Shown: positions 52,188 to 61,941 of the stretch, piece by piece | Layout of the letters: each line of letters begins with the position of its first letter | Numbering within the stretch: the first letter of the stretch is position 1 | Assembly: GCA_022824495.1 (NCBI GenBank) | Contig: JAJDZU010000009.1 | Location: forward strand, 1-64,000 | Length of the DNA: 64,000 nucleotides | Source: Chloroflexota bacterium | GTDB taxonomy: Bacteria; Chloroflexota; UBA11872 | Direction: 5' to 3' | Made by a program: the position numbers and the translations under genes | Notes under the pieces: model-generated | Databases searched by the model: none | The model's input: only the letters and a program-made list of their open reading frames with translations | What the model was told of the DNA's origin: nothing

Positions 52188-53405
52188 CTATCCCAGGTGT
52201 TCGCGTAGAACCGAGCCGGCGTGCGCGAGCGTGGCCGGGGCCAAGAGGCCGAAGTTGTAGACCATCACGCGATCCGGCTCGATCTCGCGTAGTCGGCGTG
52301 CCCGTGCCGTAAAGCCCGGGCCGTGCGGATCGACCTCATGATGCGCTGTCTGATTGACCGTGATCTCGATGTCGGCGCCGCTATCACGCACCGTTCGCAC
52401 CTGCGCGTCGGCGACTTCGGCGCTGTGCGTGGGATCCGAAATCATTAGCGCGCCGATCGTGTCCAGCAGGTCGGCGAGGCGCAGTCCGTGGTTGGCCCAG
52501 CCGAGCGATGCCTCGCTGACGCCCACCCGCACGCCGCTGCGCCGTAACTCGTAACGAATGGCTTTCACCAGTCCGATCGCCGCCTGCTCGCGCGCTTCCA
52601 GGTAGCCGCGAAACTCCTCGTCGGCCTCGCAGCGTTCCGCGACTTGCGCAGGCACGTCTTCGTCACCCGCATCCGGATCCGGTACGGCTTCGAGGCGTTC
52701 GCGAAGTTCACCGGCCACGGACCAGCGAACGTCCTCGGGATCGACGCCGTGGGCGCGAGCCGCCGACATGGAGTGTTCGTTAAAGCAGAGTCCCGCCAGA
52801 AACTGCGTCCATGCGTCCATGTGCACGAGGATGCGCGGTCGTACCCACCCATAGGTGAAGTCCGGGTAACCAACGTTCTCAAGCGTCAAGCCACTTATCG
52901 AGAACTGGTCACATAGATCGGCCAGCATTTCGGGGATGTACGCCTGGATGTCCGGATGGGCAGGGCACGTCGCCGCAAAGCTGCGGTGCCCGAACGCGTT
53001 TTCGACGGCCGTATCCGGATAGGCACGGGCAAGCCACGGCTGGAACATCCCAATGACCCAGGCGTTGAGCTGCATCCCTCGGCACTCGGCGCCTCGGGAA
53101 GTCTGCTCGTAGACCGCCAAGACCTCAGGTTCGTCAAAGAGCGCGGGCTTGATCCGGCTGTATCGCTCAGCTCGGGCGGGAAAGTACACGGCGCCCTGTT
53201 CCGAATAGAACTGCGAGCGACGGCGATTGCGCGGCGAGAATGTCGATATCGCGTGATAGTTGGGGCAGAGTTCGATCGCGTCGAACCCGTGCGCCACCAG
53301 CCAGTCCAGCGCCGAATCGACGCCTTCGTCGGCGAGGTCCCAGGGGTAGGCCCAAACGGAGAGTCGAGGGGGCACGGTAGGCTGACGCTGCTGCGAACGG
53401 CTCAT
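52188..53405 (-). CDS. Putative TIM-barrel glycoside hydrolase-like or sugar-binding protein
   Basis: 405 aa, soluble. WAYPWDLADEGVDSALDWLVAHGFDAIELCPNYHA starts a beta/alpha barrel; later ISGLTLENVGYPDFTYGW, ASLGWANHG and DIEITVNQT suit inner strands with acidic ends. No exact family recognised. Neighbours (small barrel protein, Gfo/Idh/MocA divergent) point to carbohydrate metabolism. Confidence 0.6.
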   Translation of the reverse strand: MSRSQQRQPTVPPRLSVWAYPWDLADEGVDSALDWLVAHGFDAIELCPNYHAISTFSPRNRRRSQFYSEQGAVYFPARAERYSRIKPALFDEPEVLAVYEQTSRGAECRGMQLNAWVIGMFQPWLARAYPDTAVENAFGHRSFAATCPAHPDIQAYIPEMLADLCDQFSISGLTLENVGYPDFTYGWVRPRILVHMDAWTQFLAGLCFNEHSMSAARAHGVDPEDVRWSVAGELRERLEAVPDPDAGDEDVPAQVAERCEADEEFRGYLEAREQAAIGLVKAIRYELRRSGVRVGVSEASLGWANHGLRLADLLDTIGALMISDPTHSAEVADAQVRTVRDSGADIEITVNQTAHHEVDPHGPGFTARARRLREIEPDRVMVYNFGLLAPATLAHAGSVLREHLG

Positions 53406-53452
53406 CCTAGGCTATGGGTTGCGTTGCCGTCGCTCTGAAGGAAGACGCCGTA

Positions 53453-54412
53453 GTGAACGTACTGATGGTGGGGTCCGGCAGCATCGCGGGATTTCACTCC
53501 CGCGCCATTCGCGAGTTGGGCCACTCCCTCTACCACGTGGTCGGGCGCCGTGAGTCGCAGGTATCGGAGTTTGCCGCCGAAGCGGGCTATGAACGGCATG
53601 GCATCGACCTGGATCTCGGGCTGGACGATCCGGCCGTGGACGCCGTCGTCATCACGTCGCCCAGCGACTTTCACCGCGCACACGCCGAGGCGGCGCTTGA
53701 GCGCAAGCTGCCGACACTCCTGGAGATTCCGGTGGCCACATCGCTGGCTGACGCCATCGCCGTTGACGAGGCTGCCCGGGCCGCGGACACGCCGGTAATG
53801 GCGGCCCACACGCGACGCTTTCAGCCGGCCATGCTGCGGATGCGCGCCATGGTGGCCGATGGCTCGCTGACCGTGCATCACGCCGTGCAGCGCTACGGCT
53901 TCATTCGTCGACTCAACGTCAACTGGGTTGGCTACGAGCGAAGTTGGACCGACAACCTGATCTGGCATCACGGCGGGCATGCCATGGACGCGTGGATGTG
54001 GGTGTTGGGTGTTACTGAAGCGGAGGTCTCCGCCAAGCTGGGCCCGCCGCACCACCACCTCAAGATCCCAATGGACATCTCGATAGCCCTGAAGACGTCT
54101 AGCGGTGTCGTCGGCAGCATCTCGCTGTCCTACAACACCCACCAGCCGCTCGACGACGCGTTGTTCATCGGCGAAGAGGACACGATATCGGCCAACTACG
54201 CGACGGGCACGCTGGTGGGCAAGGACGGGGTGATCTTCGACGCCGGCATGACCGAAGTCGTGCCGCACGACGTCATCACCGCCCAGGACCGCGAGTTTTT
54301 CGACGCGCTCAATGAACAGCGAGCACCCAACCCCACCATCGGCGACGTTCTGCCGAGCCTGCGTGCCTTGCAGGTCGTCCAGGACATCTACACCGCGGAG
54401 TACGGCGCATGA
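53453..54412 (+). CDS. Gfo/Idh/MocA-family oxidoreductase D
   Basis: 319 aa from GTG 53453 with AAGGAAG upstream; the frame also opens at 53414. Rossmann [33 protein letters not shown] where EKP is changed to EIP, and [15 protein letters not shown]. The loss of the usual EKP lysine is notable and suggests altered catalysis or a non-dehydrogenase role. Overlaps the next aminotransferase by four bases. Confidence 0.83.
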   Translation: MNVLMVGSGSIAGFHSRAIRELGHSLYHVVGRRESQVSEFAAEAGYERHGIDLDLGLDDPAVDAVVITSPSDFHRAHAEAALERKLPTLLEIPVATSLADAIAVDEAARAADTPVMAAHTRRFQPAMLRMRAMVADGSLTVHHAVQRYGFIRRLNVNWVGYERSWTDNLIWHHGGHAMDAWMWVLGVTEAEVSAKLGPPHHHLKIPMDISIALKTSSGVVGSISLSYNTHQPLDDALFIGEEDTISANYATGTLVGKDGVIFDAGMTEVVPHDVITAQDREFFDALNEQRAPNPTIGDVLPSLRALQVVQDIYTAEYGA

Positions 54413-55350
54413 GCGAAGAACACGCACCCGACCGAGTCGTCTATCTCAACGGCGCATGGGTGCCCGAGCGCAACGCCGCGATATCGATCTTTGACTCGTC
54501 CCTCGTCTGGGGCGATGCGGTGTTCGAAACCACGCGAACATTCCTCCACGAGCCATTCCGCCTGGATGCACACCTGGAGCGGCTGGAGGCGTCGCTGGGC
54601 GCCTCGGGAGTGCCCTGCGACCTTTCCATGGACGAACTCGCCGCCCTGACCGGCGAACTCATCGAGCGAAACCGAGCGGCCTACGATCCCGAAATCGACT
54701 TCTCGATCGTGCACCAGCTCTCTCCCGGGGTCTTGGGGCGATATCGAAGTTCAGTCGCGCACACGGGCCCCTCGGTATTGATCTACACCTATCCCCTCGA
54801 CGGCATGTTGGGCGAGTCGGCCTACCTTTACGACGAGGGCCTGAACGCCGTTGTGCCGCGGCAGCGCGCCATTCCTTCCCGGTTGCTAGATCCCAAGATC
54901 AAGAGCCGGTCGCGCCTGCACTACCAGGTGGCCAATCAGGAAATCGCCGCCCAGGCAGCCGACACCTTTGTGGTACTGCAAGGCGAAGACGGCTTCATCA
55001 CCGAGGGCACCGGCTCGAACTTCTTCATCGTGCGCAACGGCGAACTTCTCACGTCCCGTGGCCACAGCGTCCTTCGTGGCGTCACTCGCGACACGACCCT
55101 GGCGCTCGCCAGCGAGCTTGGCATTCCCGCGCGCGAGGCCGACTTCGAGCCGTACGACGTTGCTACGGCCGACGAAGCCTTCTTCACCACCACGCCGTAC
55201 TGCCTGATCCCTGCCACGCGCTTCAACGGAGCGCCTATCGGCGATGGCAACGTCGGGGCGGTCTTTCGACGCCTGGCGGATGCGTTCAGCGAGGACGTGG
55301 GCGTGGACTTCATCGCCCAGGCCAAGCGCTACGCCGAACTGATTGCCTGA
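54409..55350 (+). CDS. Class IV PLP aminotransferase (BCAT/D-amino-acid transaminase family)
   Basis: 313 aa. Fold-type IV pattern: [36 protein letters not shown] Lys in [23 protein letters not shown] with the conserved Glu, and [15 protein letters not shown]. Members transaminate branched-chain or D-amino acids, or lyse aminodeoxychorismate (established). Overlap with oxidoreductase D points to a two-step pathway, oxidation then amination (inference). Confidence 0.86.
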   Translation: MSEEHAPDRVVYLNGAWVPERNAAISIFDSSLVWGDAVFETTRTFLHEPFRLDAHLERLEASLGASGVPCDLSMDELAALTGELIERNRAAYDPEIDFSIVHQLSPGVLGRYRSSVAHTGPSVLIYTYPLDGMLGESAYLYDEGLNAVVPRQRAIPSRLLDPKIKSRSRLHYQVANQEIAAQAADTFVVLQGEDGFITEGTGSNFFIVRNGELLTSRGHSVLRGVTRDTTLALASELGIPAREADFEPYDVATADEAFFTTTPYCLIPATRFNGAPIGDGNVGAVFRRLADAFSEDVGVDFIAQAKRYAELIA

Positions 55351-55402
55351 GGACTTTGATCTAGGCAGTTGGGGTGAGGCGGCAGGTCGAAGAGTCTGCG
55401 TT

Positions 55403-56653
55403 TCAGAAGATCGCACCGGATACCGGCGACTCCTGCGACTTACCTCCAAGTCCATCCAAGAGCCCTCGCGCCCGCGGCGCCGCTGAGTGATCCCAGGGCG
55501 TGATCCACGCCTCGTCAATCTCCATGCCCCAGCCCGGCGCGTTATTCGGCCTGATGTAGCCATCCTTCGGTACAGCCAGACCGGGAATGGGCCAGACCTC
55601 TTCAAGTGGTATGCCGGGATCGCTCCCCATCCAAAACTCGGCCATCGGCGACTCCGGCATTGAGATCGCAAAGTGCTGTCCCCAGGGTGTAGCAACGGCC
55701 GCATGCGGAATCGTGATAAGCCCCGCCGCCTCGCCGATGGTGTAGATCTTCAGCGCTTCCGAGAGCCCGCCGCACCACATCATGTCGGGCTGTAGCACGT
55801 CAACCGCGCGGTGTTCCACGAGCTGCCGGAACGTCCAACGCCCGTGGTGGTCCTCGCCAGTCGCCAGCGGCACCCAGTTGATGGCCTTGCGTAGCTCGAT
55901 GTGGCCTTCGAGGTCGGTCGGTATCAACGGCTCTTCCAGCCACCGCAGGTTGTACGGCCGCAGGCGCTCGGCCAGCCTGATGGTGAACTCCACGTTGAAG
56001 CTCATGACCGGGTTGTACATGAGCTCGGCATTTGGACCCACCGCTTCGCGCGCCGTCGCTATGTGCTCCTGGACGAGATTGATTCCGTCGATGCCCTCGT
56101 CGTAGTGCGCCGGATTCGAGACCTTGAAGCACGTGAATCCAAGTTCCTGCGACCAGTCCAGATCGTCTGACGTGCAATACACCAGCGCCTTCTCGCGGCA
56201 GGGACCGCCGATCAGCGAGTACACCGGCTGACCCAGCAACTTGCCCTTCAGGTCCCACAACGCGAGGTCGATTCCCGACTGCGCGACGGTCGCGATGCCA
56301 CCGGCGCCGAATCGCTGGGTCGATCGCCACATCAAATCGTTCAGGAACTCCAGCGCCAGGCAGTCTCGTCCCTCCAGTAGCGGCCCGAAGTGGAAATCGA
56401 CCAGGGCAGCCACGGGTTCGCCAAAGCTGCACTCGCCCAGGCCCCAGGTTCCATCCTCGGCCGTCACCTGCACCCACACGCGCTCCCAGGTATTGGCGCC
56501 CGGCATTCGCCCGTGCATTCGAGAGAACTCCGGGTACTTGTTGATGGGCAGCGCGCGGCGCGCGTGAGAGTTCCACCCCGGTCGCCGCGGCTGTGAAGTT
56601 GGAGGTGTCCGCGGAATGTTCACGTTGACGGTACGTACCTGAGTAATCCGCAC
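55403..56653 (-). CDS. Enolase-superfamily dehydratase (rhamnonate/galactonate type)
   Basis: 416 aa from GTG 56653 with GGAGG ten bases upstream; the longer open frame only shadows the upstream gene. Motifs: KVSNPAHY on strand 2, LEEPLIP and ATGEDHHGRW with the second and third metal ligands, LQPDMMWCGGL, and IPHAAVATPWGQH with the acid/base His. At the first metal position the usual Asp seems replaced by Asn (LMYNPVM). Otherwise close to L-rhamnonate-type dehydratases. It follows the UxuA-like gene by 26 bases, so one operon. Confidence 0.82.
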   Translation of the reverse strand: MRITQVRTVNVNIPRTPPTSQPRRPGWNSHARRALPINKYPEFSRMHGRMPGANTWERVWVQVTAEDGTWGLGECSFGEPVAALVDFHFGPLLEGRDCLALEFLNDLMWRSTQRFGAGGIATVAQSGIDLALWDLKGKLLGQPVYSLIGGPCREKALVYCTSDDLDWSQELGFTCFKVSNPAHYDEGIDGINLVQEHIATAREAVGPNAELMYNPVMSFNVEFTIRLAERLRPYNLRWLEEPLIPTDLEGHIELRKAINWVPLATGEDHHGRWTFRQLVEHRAVDVLQPDMMWCGGLSEALKIYTIGEAAGLITIPHAAVATPWGQHFAISMPESPMAEFWMGSDPGIPLEEVWPIPGLAVPKDGYIRPNNAPGWGMEIDEAWITPWDHSAAPRARGLLDGLGGKSQESPVSGAIF

Positions 56654-56679
56654 GGCGCTGTTACCTCCGAGGTCTAGGG

Positions 56680-57678
56680 TCAGACTTTCGCCGGCACCTT
56701 GGAGGCGCGCGGTGGACCCTCCGCCTTGATCGCCTCCAGCAGTCCCATCATCTGGCCCGTCGCCAGGGCCCGACCGCGGTGTCCCCAGGGCGTGTCGTCC
56801 ACCATCTTCGGCACGTGGTCGTCGATCAGGAAGCCGGTGAAGCCTGCGTGGTAGAGGGTTCGCATGGCGGCCGCGATGTCCACGTTGCCCTCGCCGAGAA
56901 AACACTCGTTGAAAACCGGCACCGTGCCCTGCACGTCGCGGAAATGCACGTAGAACAGGCGGTCTTCGGTCACAAAGTGATGCATGGCGGCCAGCACATC
57001 CTCGCCCATCTCCGACCAGCACCCCATGCAAAAATCCAGCCCGTTGTTCGGGCTGTCGGCGATTTGCATGGCGCGCTTGAAGCCCTCGAACGAGCGCATC
57101 AACCGGGCCACGCCGCCCAGCGATGGCACTGGTGGGTCGTCTGGATGTAGGGCCAGCCGAACCCCGCTGGCCTCGGCCACGGGTAGCACGGCGTCGGTAA
57201 AGCGCGCGTAGCTGTCCCACATTTCATCCGCGGTGAAGACTCGGCCGTGGGTGGGCGAGTCGCAGGTAACGGTGGCGGCGTCAAAGGCGGTGGCCACGGC
57301 GCCGCCGCGGATCACTTTGGGTTCCGTGCGCCACACGCCGTTCGGCATCCAGTGGTAGCCGAGAATCGGGATTCCGGCCTCGCCTATGTGGCGGACGGTG
57401 GCCTGGTAGTTGGCAATCTGCCGGTCAGTCCCTTCAAGGCCCAACATCGCCAGGTCATAGAAATGATGCGGCACATTCTCGATCGACTCGATCTTCAGGC
57501 CATGCGCCTCGACTCGCTGGCGAAGACGCACCAGGTCCTCGACTTCCCAGCGCTCTCCGCCCGGCAGGCGCGGAGAGTTGAGGACGATGCCGCTGACCCC
57601 CATCTGCGCGGCAAACTGCAGGATGTCCGGCGTCGGCTCGCTGAACTGGCCCGTCGCGATTCGCATCATCTCCGACAT
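56680..57678 (-). CDS. uxuA: Mannonate dehydratase (UxuA family)
   Basis: 332 aa from ATG 57678 with AGGAGG six bases upstream. LALHPDDPP, FCMGCWSEMG, VHFRDVQG and GFLIDDHVP are UxuA signatures around the Mn(II) site. The family turns D-mannonate into 2-keto-3-deoxygluconate (established). It is shorter than the ~394-residue E. coli enzyme. With the enolase-type dehydratase below it, it forms a sugar-acid catabolic pair. Confidence 0.85.
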   Translation of the reverse strand: MSEMMRIATGQFSEPTPDILQFAAQMGVSGIVLNSPRLPGGERWEVEDLVRLRQRVEAHGLKIESIENVPHHFYDLAMLGLEGTDRQIANYQATVRHIGEAGIPILGYHWMPNGVWRTEPKVIRGGAVATAFDAATVTCDSPTHGRVFTADEMWDSYARFTDAVLPVAEASGVRLALHPDDPPVPSLGGVARLMRSFEGFKRAMQIADSPNNGLDFCMGCWSEMGEDVLAAMHHFVTEDRLFYVHFRDVQGTVPVFNECFLGEGNVDIAAAMRTLYHAGFTGFLIDDHVPKMVDDTPWGHRGRALATGQMMGLLEAIKAEGPPRASKVPAKV

Positions 57679-57807
57679 GCCATTCCTCCTGGCCCGGTGC
57701 GTACCTCTCGACATCGTGCTCTGCACAAGTGAACGACTTGATCGGTCGGCTTGGCAAGTCCGGGAGGGTGGCGCGACATCAAAGTGGCCGGCGTGACCGC
57801 TCGAGCG

Positions 57808-58680
57808 TTAGGTGGACTGGCTGCGACGCAGTCGGACGACGTTCTGCCTGATCGTTCGCCCCACCAGCGCCACCATGAAGGTCGACACGGCAGCCAGCGC
57901 CATTGTCGCGCCGGCCGCCGTGTCGTAGTGATAGCTCACCAGCAGGCCAACGACGACCGACAGCAAGCCGATGCCAATGGCGGTCCCAATGATTACGGGC
58001 ACGCGTCGAAGCAGCATGGTGGCCGTGGCGGCCGGCGCGATCAGAAACGCGACGACCAGCAGGCTGCCGACCGCCTCAAACGAAGCGACGACAGCTATTG
58101 CAATCAGGACAAGCAAGGCCACATGGGCCAACCTGGGTCGCAAACCCAGGAGTTGTGCTTGCGTTTCGTCGAATGTGAGAACCAGAAAAGCGCGGTAGAA
58201 GATCAGGGCGCCGCCGACGGTGATTACGGCGGCGACGCCTTGGCGCACCAAGTCATCGGTCTCGACGCCGGTGATAGATCCGAAGAGAAAGCGGCTGAGA
58301 TCGCCGACATACGAGCCCGCCTGGCTTGACATAATCACCACGCCGAGCGCAAGAAACCCTACAAACAGAACACCGATCGAGGTGTCCGTGGGCAGCGGTG
58401 AATGTGCCCGAATCAGGTTGACGCCCAACACCATCACGATTGCCGCAATCAGAGCGCCGGCTGCGGTGTCGCCGCCAATGATGAAGGAGATGGCAATACC
58501 GGGAAGCACGCCGTGGGCCAGCGCTTCGCCCAAGAAACTCATGCTGCGCAGCACAACCCAGGTGCCGACGCTCGAAGTTGTCAGCACAGCCAGCACGCCC
58601 GCGAATAGAGCGTTCCGCATGAACTGGTTTGATATGAAGGGATCGACCCACCAGCCGAGCGGATCCGTAAAGAGCTCCAT
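57808..58680 (-). CDS. znuB: Zinc/manganese ABC transporter permease
   Basis: 290 aa, eight or so helices. ABC-3 family: FLGEALAHGVLPGIAISFIIGG and VGSLLVVAFLIAPAATATMLLRR are typical. Pairs with the SBP 47 bases upstream. Its ATPase is on the opposite strand at 59846. Metal specificity is from the partner's His loop. Confidence 0.87.
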   Translation of the reverse strand: MELFTDPLGWWVDPFISNQFMRNALFAGVLAVLTTSSVGTWVVLRSMSFLGEALAHGVLPGIAISFIIGGDTAAGALIAAIVMVLGVNLIRAHSPLPTDTSIGVLFVGFLALGVVIMSSQAGSYVGDLSRFLFGSITGVETDDLVRQGVAAVITVGGALIFYRAFLVLTFDETQAQLLGLRPRLAHVALLVLIAIAVVASFEAVGSLLVVAFLIAPAATATMLLRRVPVIIGTAIGIGLLSVVVGLLVSYHYDTAAGATMALAAVSTFMVALVGRTIRQNVVRLRRSQST

Positions 58681-58727
58681 GCCGTTAGGGGCTCGCGGAT
58701 CTTGTGCTTGGCCGCCGGACCAGGCGC

Positions 58728-59741
58728 CTACGAGTTGAGAGCATCGCGAATGCGCGTCGCATTGGTTCGCAACAGGTCGATGTACGTCTCAGCGCCGCTG
58801 CCGGGCTCGCCCAGCGCATCGGTGTACAGAATCACAACCTGGATATTCCCGACTCGCGTGGCCAGCGCATCAACGACTTCCTTGGAGTGCAAGGCCTCGG
58901 TAAAGACCGCTGGAATCCCGTCGGCCTCAATCGCCTTGGCCAGTTCTTCCAGTTCCGCCGCGTTGGGCTCGGCGAGGCTGGACGTTGATGGAATAACCGT
59001 GCCAACCACCTGGAATCCGTAGCGGTCCGCCAGGTAGCCCAGCGCATCGTGGTTCGTTACCAGTAATCGACGAGCCTCGGGAATGTCCTCGAACAGGTGC
59101 TCGAGCTCGTGGTGGACTTCCTCGAGCTCACGCTGATAGGCCGTCATGCAGTCGTTGACGGCGTCGGCGTCGAGCCCGGCGTCTTCCACCAGGTGCTCGG
59201 CCAGGAGCGGCAGCGAGGCCGACACGCGAAGCGGGTCGAACCACACGTGCGGATCATCGCCCTCGTGGGCATGGCCCTCGTCCTGGGTGTGCCCGCCGGC
59301 CTGGCCGTGATCATGGGAATGCCCATCGTCGGCAATTTCAATCGTGTCGATGTGCTCGGCGATGTAGAACACCGGCGTACCGGAGGACTCGACGGATTCG
59401 AGCGTGTCTTCGAAGCGCTCTTCCAGTCCGAGCCCATTGGCGACCACGAGTGCCGCTGCCTCAAGCCGGCCACGGTCCGCCAGCGACGGCTCGAAATCGT
59501 GAGGGTCGGCGCCCGGCGGAGTCAGCACGTCAACCGCGGCCAGACCGTTGCAGGCCACGTTGGCAACCACATCGCCCCAGATGCTGGTGCTGGCTAGAAC
59601 CGTCGGGAGCGCCGAACCTTGTTCCGGCGAATCGGTGTCGGCCTCGCCGCAAGCGGCAAGGGCCAGGCTCAGCGCGAGAATTGAGGCCGCCAGTCCAATC
59701 CTTCCGATCCTTCCGACGAAGACTCGTTGCACTGGCGGCAT
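58728..59741 (-). CDS. znuA: Zinc-binding lipoprotein of ABC importer
   Basis: 337 aa, lipoprotein leader (LALSLALAAC). ZnuA/TroA fold with PPGADPHDFEPS and HVWFDP metal His residues. Residues about 140-162 hold a His/Asp-rich loop (DDGHSHDHGQ, GHAHEGDD) that is characteristic of zinc-type members. Divergent from the ATPase gene, so both can share one control region. Confidence 0.88.
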   Translation of the reverse strand: MPPVQRVFVGRIGRIGLAASILALSLALAACGEADTDSPEQGSALPTVLASTSIWGDVVANVACNGLAAVDVLTPPGADPHDFEPSLADRGRLEAAALVVANGLGLEERFEDTLESVESSGTPVFYIAEHIDTIEIADDGHSHDHGQAGGHTQDEGHAHEGDDPHVWFDPLRVSASLPLLAEHLVEDAGLDADAVNDCMTAYQRELEEVHHELEHLFEDIPEARRLLVTNHDALGYLADRYGFQVVGTVIPSTSSLAEPNAAELEELAKAIEADGIPAVFTEALHSKEVVDALATRVGNIQVVILYTDALGEPGSGAETYIDLLRTNATRIRDALNS

Positions 59742-59781
59742 AAGAAGTACTTCGGCTAAATCTCTTGCTGGGTGAATCCAG

Positions 59782-59811
59782 TTGCACGGAGACGTGGCGA
59801 GAATGTACTAA
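59782..59811 (+). promoter_or_regulatory. znuC: Candidate promoter of the zinc ABC ATPase
   Basis: -35 TTGCAC (59782-59787), 18-base spacer, -10 TACTAA (59806-59811), 35 bases before the GTG start. I found no clear Zur-type dyad in the 105-base divergent space. Confidence 0.4.
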
Positions 59812-59845
59812 AGTTGCTCCTCGTGCTCAATCTGGCTGCAGATCT

Positions 59846-60478
59846 GTGATCGAACTCAACGACGTAACCGTGGAGTTTGACGGTCGGCGTGTCTTGGAGT
59901 CGACAACGTTGTCATTTGAGGCCGGCACGAGCGTTGCGCTCACAGGCCCCAACGGCTCCGGCAAGACGACGCTGCTCCGGATATTGGCCGGCTTGCTCAA
60001 ACCGACGTTTGGAACCCGACGCGGTCCCAGGCCACGTGAAGTGGCCTATGTCTCCCAGCATGTCAGCACCAATCCGTGGATGCCGCTTACCGTGGGCGAG
60101 GTCCTGGCTATGTCGCAGTACCGCCATCGCGGCCTGTTGGGACCGTTGCGTGGCGCTGATCGACGCCGAATCTCGGATGCGAGTTCGCGGCTGGAGATTG
60201 ATGACCTGTTTGACCGGAGTTTCGGCGAACTCTCGGGCGGCCAGTGTCAACGAGTGCGAATGGCCGCTGCCCTGGCCGCCGATGCTCCGTGCCTAATGCT
60301 CGACGAGCCGATTACCGGATTAGACCTTGCCAGCCAATTCCGGATCCTCAATGTCATTGACGATGAGCGCGAAGCCGGGCGCCTGGTTGTCCTGAGCACG
60401 CATCATCTTGAGGAAGCGGAGACGTGCGACCGTGTGATCATGCTGGCCGGAAGGGTTGTAGCCGACGGCCCGCCGTAG
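59846..60478 (+). CDS. znuC: Zinc/manganese ABC transporter ATPase
   Basis: 210 aa from GTG 59846; the frame extends 27 codons upstream without family sequence. Walker A GPNGSGKTT, Q-loop VSQH, signature LSGGQCQRVRMA, Walker B CLMLDEPITGLD and the HH switch STHHLEE are all present. Drives the permease/SBP pair encoded on the minus strand. Confidence 0.87.
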   Translation: MIELNDVTVEFDGRRVLESTTLSFEAGTSVALTGPNGSGKTTLLRILAGLLKPTFGTRRGPRPREVAYVSQHVSTNPWMPLTVGEVLAMSQYRHRGLLGPLRGADRRRISDASSRLEIDDLFDRSFGELSGGQCQRVRMAAALAADAPCLMLDEPITGLDLASQFRILNVIDDEREAGRLVVLSTHHLEEAETCDRVIMLAGRVVADGPP

Positions 60479-60517
60479 CCCGGCGGCGCGAGTGGCAGAA
60501 TTAGTAGTCCGCAAGAT

Positions 60518-61759
60518 GTGTCCGGTCGTCTGATTCTCGCCCGCGCGATTGACCGAATTGCCCGCACGCTCGTCGTGAGCCAGCTTCGAGGCTGGCGCCA
60601 CGGGCGGCTTGAGGCACGTCTGCCGGACGGTTCCGAAAAATCGTTTGGCGATGCAGCGCAGGGTGACGTCGCACGGATCCACATTCACGACGACCGTGCC
60701 TTCACCCAGATCCTGATTGGTGGATCGACGGGCGCCGGCGAGGCCTACATGGAGGGGCTGTGGTCCAGCCCCGATCTTCGGGCCGTATTGCGCGGCGCGC
60801 TGGCCAATGCGCGACGGGTACGGCTGGATGCCGCGATGTCTTTGCCACGACGGCTGGTGGACCTGTGGCGCCACGCACGACGGCGGAATACGCGCTCGGG
60901 AAGTGAACAGAACATCCACGCGCACTACGACCTCGGAAACGAGTTCTTCAGCTTGTTTCTCGACGAATCGCTGGCCTACTCGTGCGCGATCTGGGACGGT
61001 TGCAAGGACTTGAGCGCGGCACAGCAGGCAAAGTTCGACCTCGTGTGCCGCAAGCTGAACCTGGGCCCCGGGGATCGGGTGCTTGAGATCGGTTGTGGCT
61101 GGGGTGGATTCGCAATCCACGCGGCCGAGACCACAGGCTGCCGGGTAGTCGGCATCACGGTATCGCGCGAGCAACATCGCCTGGCCAGGCAGCGGGTCGT
61201 GGCTGCCGGACTGGAGGACCGAGTCGAGATCGTCTACTCGGACTACCGCGACGTCGAGGGCACGTTCGACAAGGTCGTGTCGATCGAGATGTTCGAGGCC
61301 GTCGGCCAGGAGTATTGGGACGAGTTCTTTGCTACCTGTTCACGAGTCATGCGACCCGGGGGAACGATGCTGCTGCAGACGATCGGAATCCAGGACCGCG
61401 ATGCCTCCTCAGGTATGCGCGCCTCCGGCTGGATCAGCAAGTACATCTTTCCCGGGGGCGTCCTGCCGGCGGTGGTCGAGATTCGGCAGTCCGTGCGGCG
61501 GGGCGGGCAGGCGCTGGCGGTTCGCGCTATCGAGGAAATCGGCCCTCACTATGTTCGGACGCTGGATGAATGGCGGCGTCGCTTCTGGCAGGCTGAAAAG
61601 CGTGTGCGGGCGCTTGGGTTTGACGAGCGCTTCATTCGGATGTGGGACTTCTACCTCGCATCCTGCGCCGCGAGCTTCGAGACAAGGACGATTCGCGACG
61701 TCCAGGTGCTCATCGAGCGCGCCGAGTCCCCAACGTCGGCCGCTTCCACCGGCTCATAG
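60518..61759 (+). CDS. Cyclopropane-fatty-acyl-phospholipid synthase family methyltransferase
   Basis: 413 aa from GTG 60518. N-terminal lipid-binding part (GSTGAGEAYMEGLW), then QNIHAHYDLGNEFFSLFLDESLAYSCAIW and SAM motif LEIGCGWGGFAIHAA, with SIEMFEAVGQEYWDEFF carrying the catalytic Glu. Family enzymes add a methylene across a cis double bond of membrane lipids (established). Close to a delta-9-type desaturase that could supply those double bonds (inference). Confidence 0.88.
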   Translation: MSGRLILARAIDRIARTLVVSQLRGWRHGRLEARLPDGSEKSFGDAAQGDVARIHIHDDRAFTQILIGGSTGAGEAYMEGLWSSPDLRAVLRGALANARRVRLDAAMSLPRRLVDLWRHARRRNTRSGSEQNIHAHYDLGNEFFSLFLDESLAYSCAIWDGCKDLSAAQQAKFDLVCRKLNLGPGDRVLEIGCGWGGFAIHAAETTGCRVVGITVSREQHRLARQRVVAAGLEDRVEIVYSDYRDVEGTFDKVVSIEMFEAVGQEYWDEFFATCSRVMRPGGTMLLQTIGIQDRDASSGMRASGWISKYIFPGGVLPAVVEIRQSVRRGGQALAVRAIEEIGPHYVRTLDEWRRRFWQAEKRVRALGFDERFIRMWDFYLASCAASFETRTIRDVQVLIERAESPTSAASTGS

Positions 61760-61941
61760 CCGCCAGAATTGCACCTGCAGCATCCCGACTGAGGCGTGCC
61801 GGTCCCAGGTCCGACCGAGCTGATGCTCCTTGCCTGCGTGGCCTGCCGGGGTTGTCAGCAACCCGCGCTTTGCGCATCCTCGATTTGGACGTATCGTGGC
61901 CGCCGCGCAAGCGGCGCGACACATAGGGAGATGACTGGCTG

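Noticed and set aside
55403-57220. 605-codon version of the enolase-type dehydratase
   Set aside because: Its first ~190 codons lie over the UxuA-like gene in another frame; the family start is at 56653.
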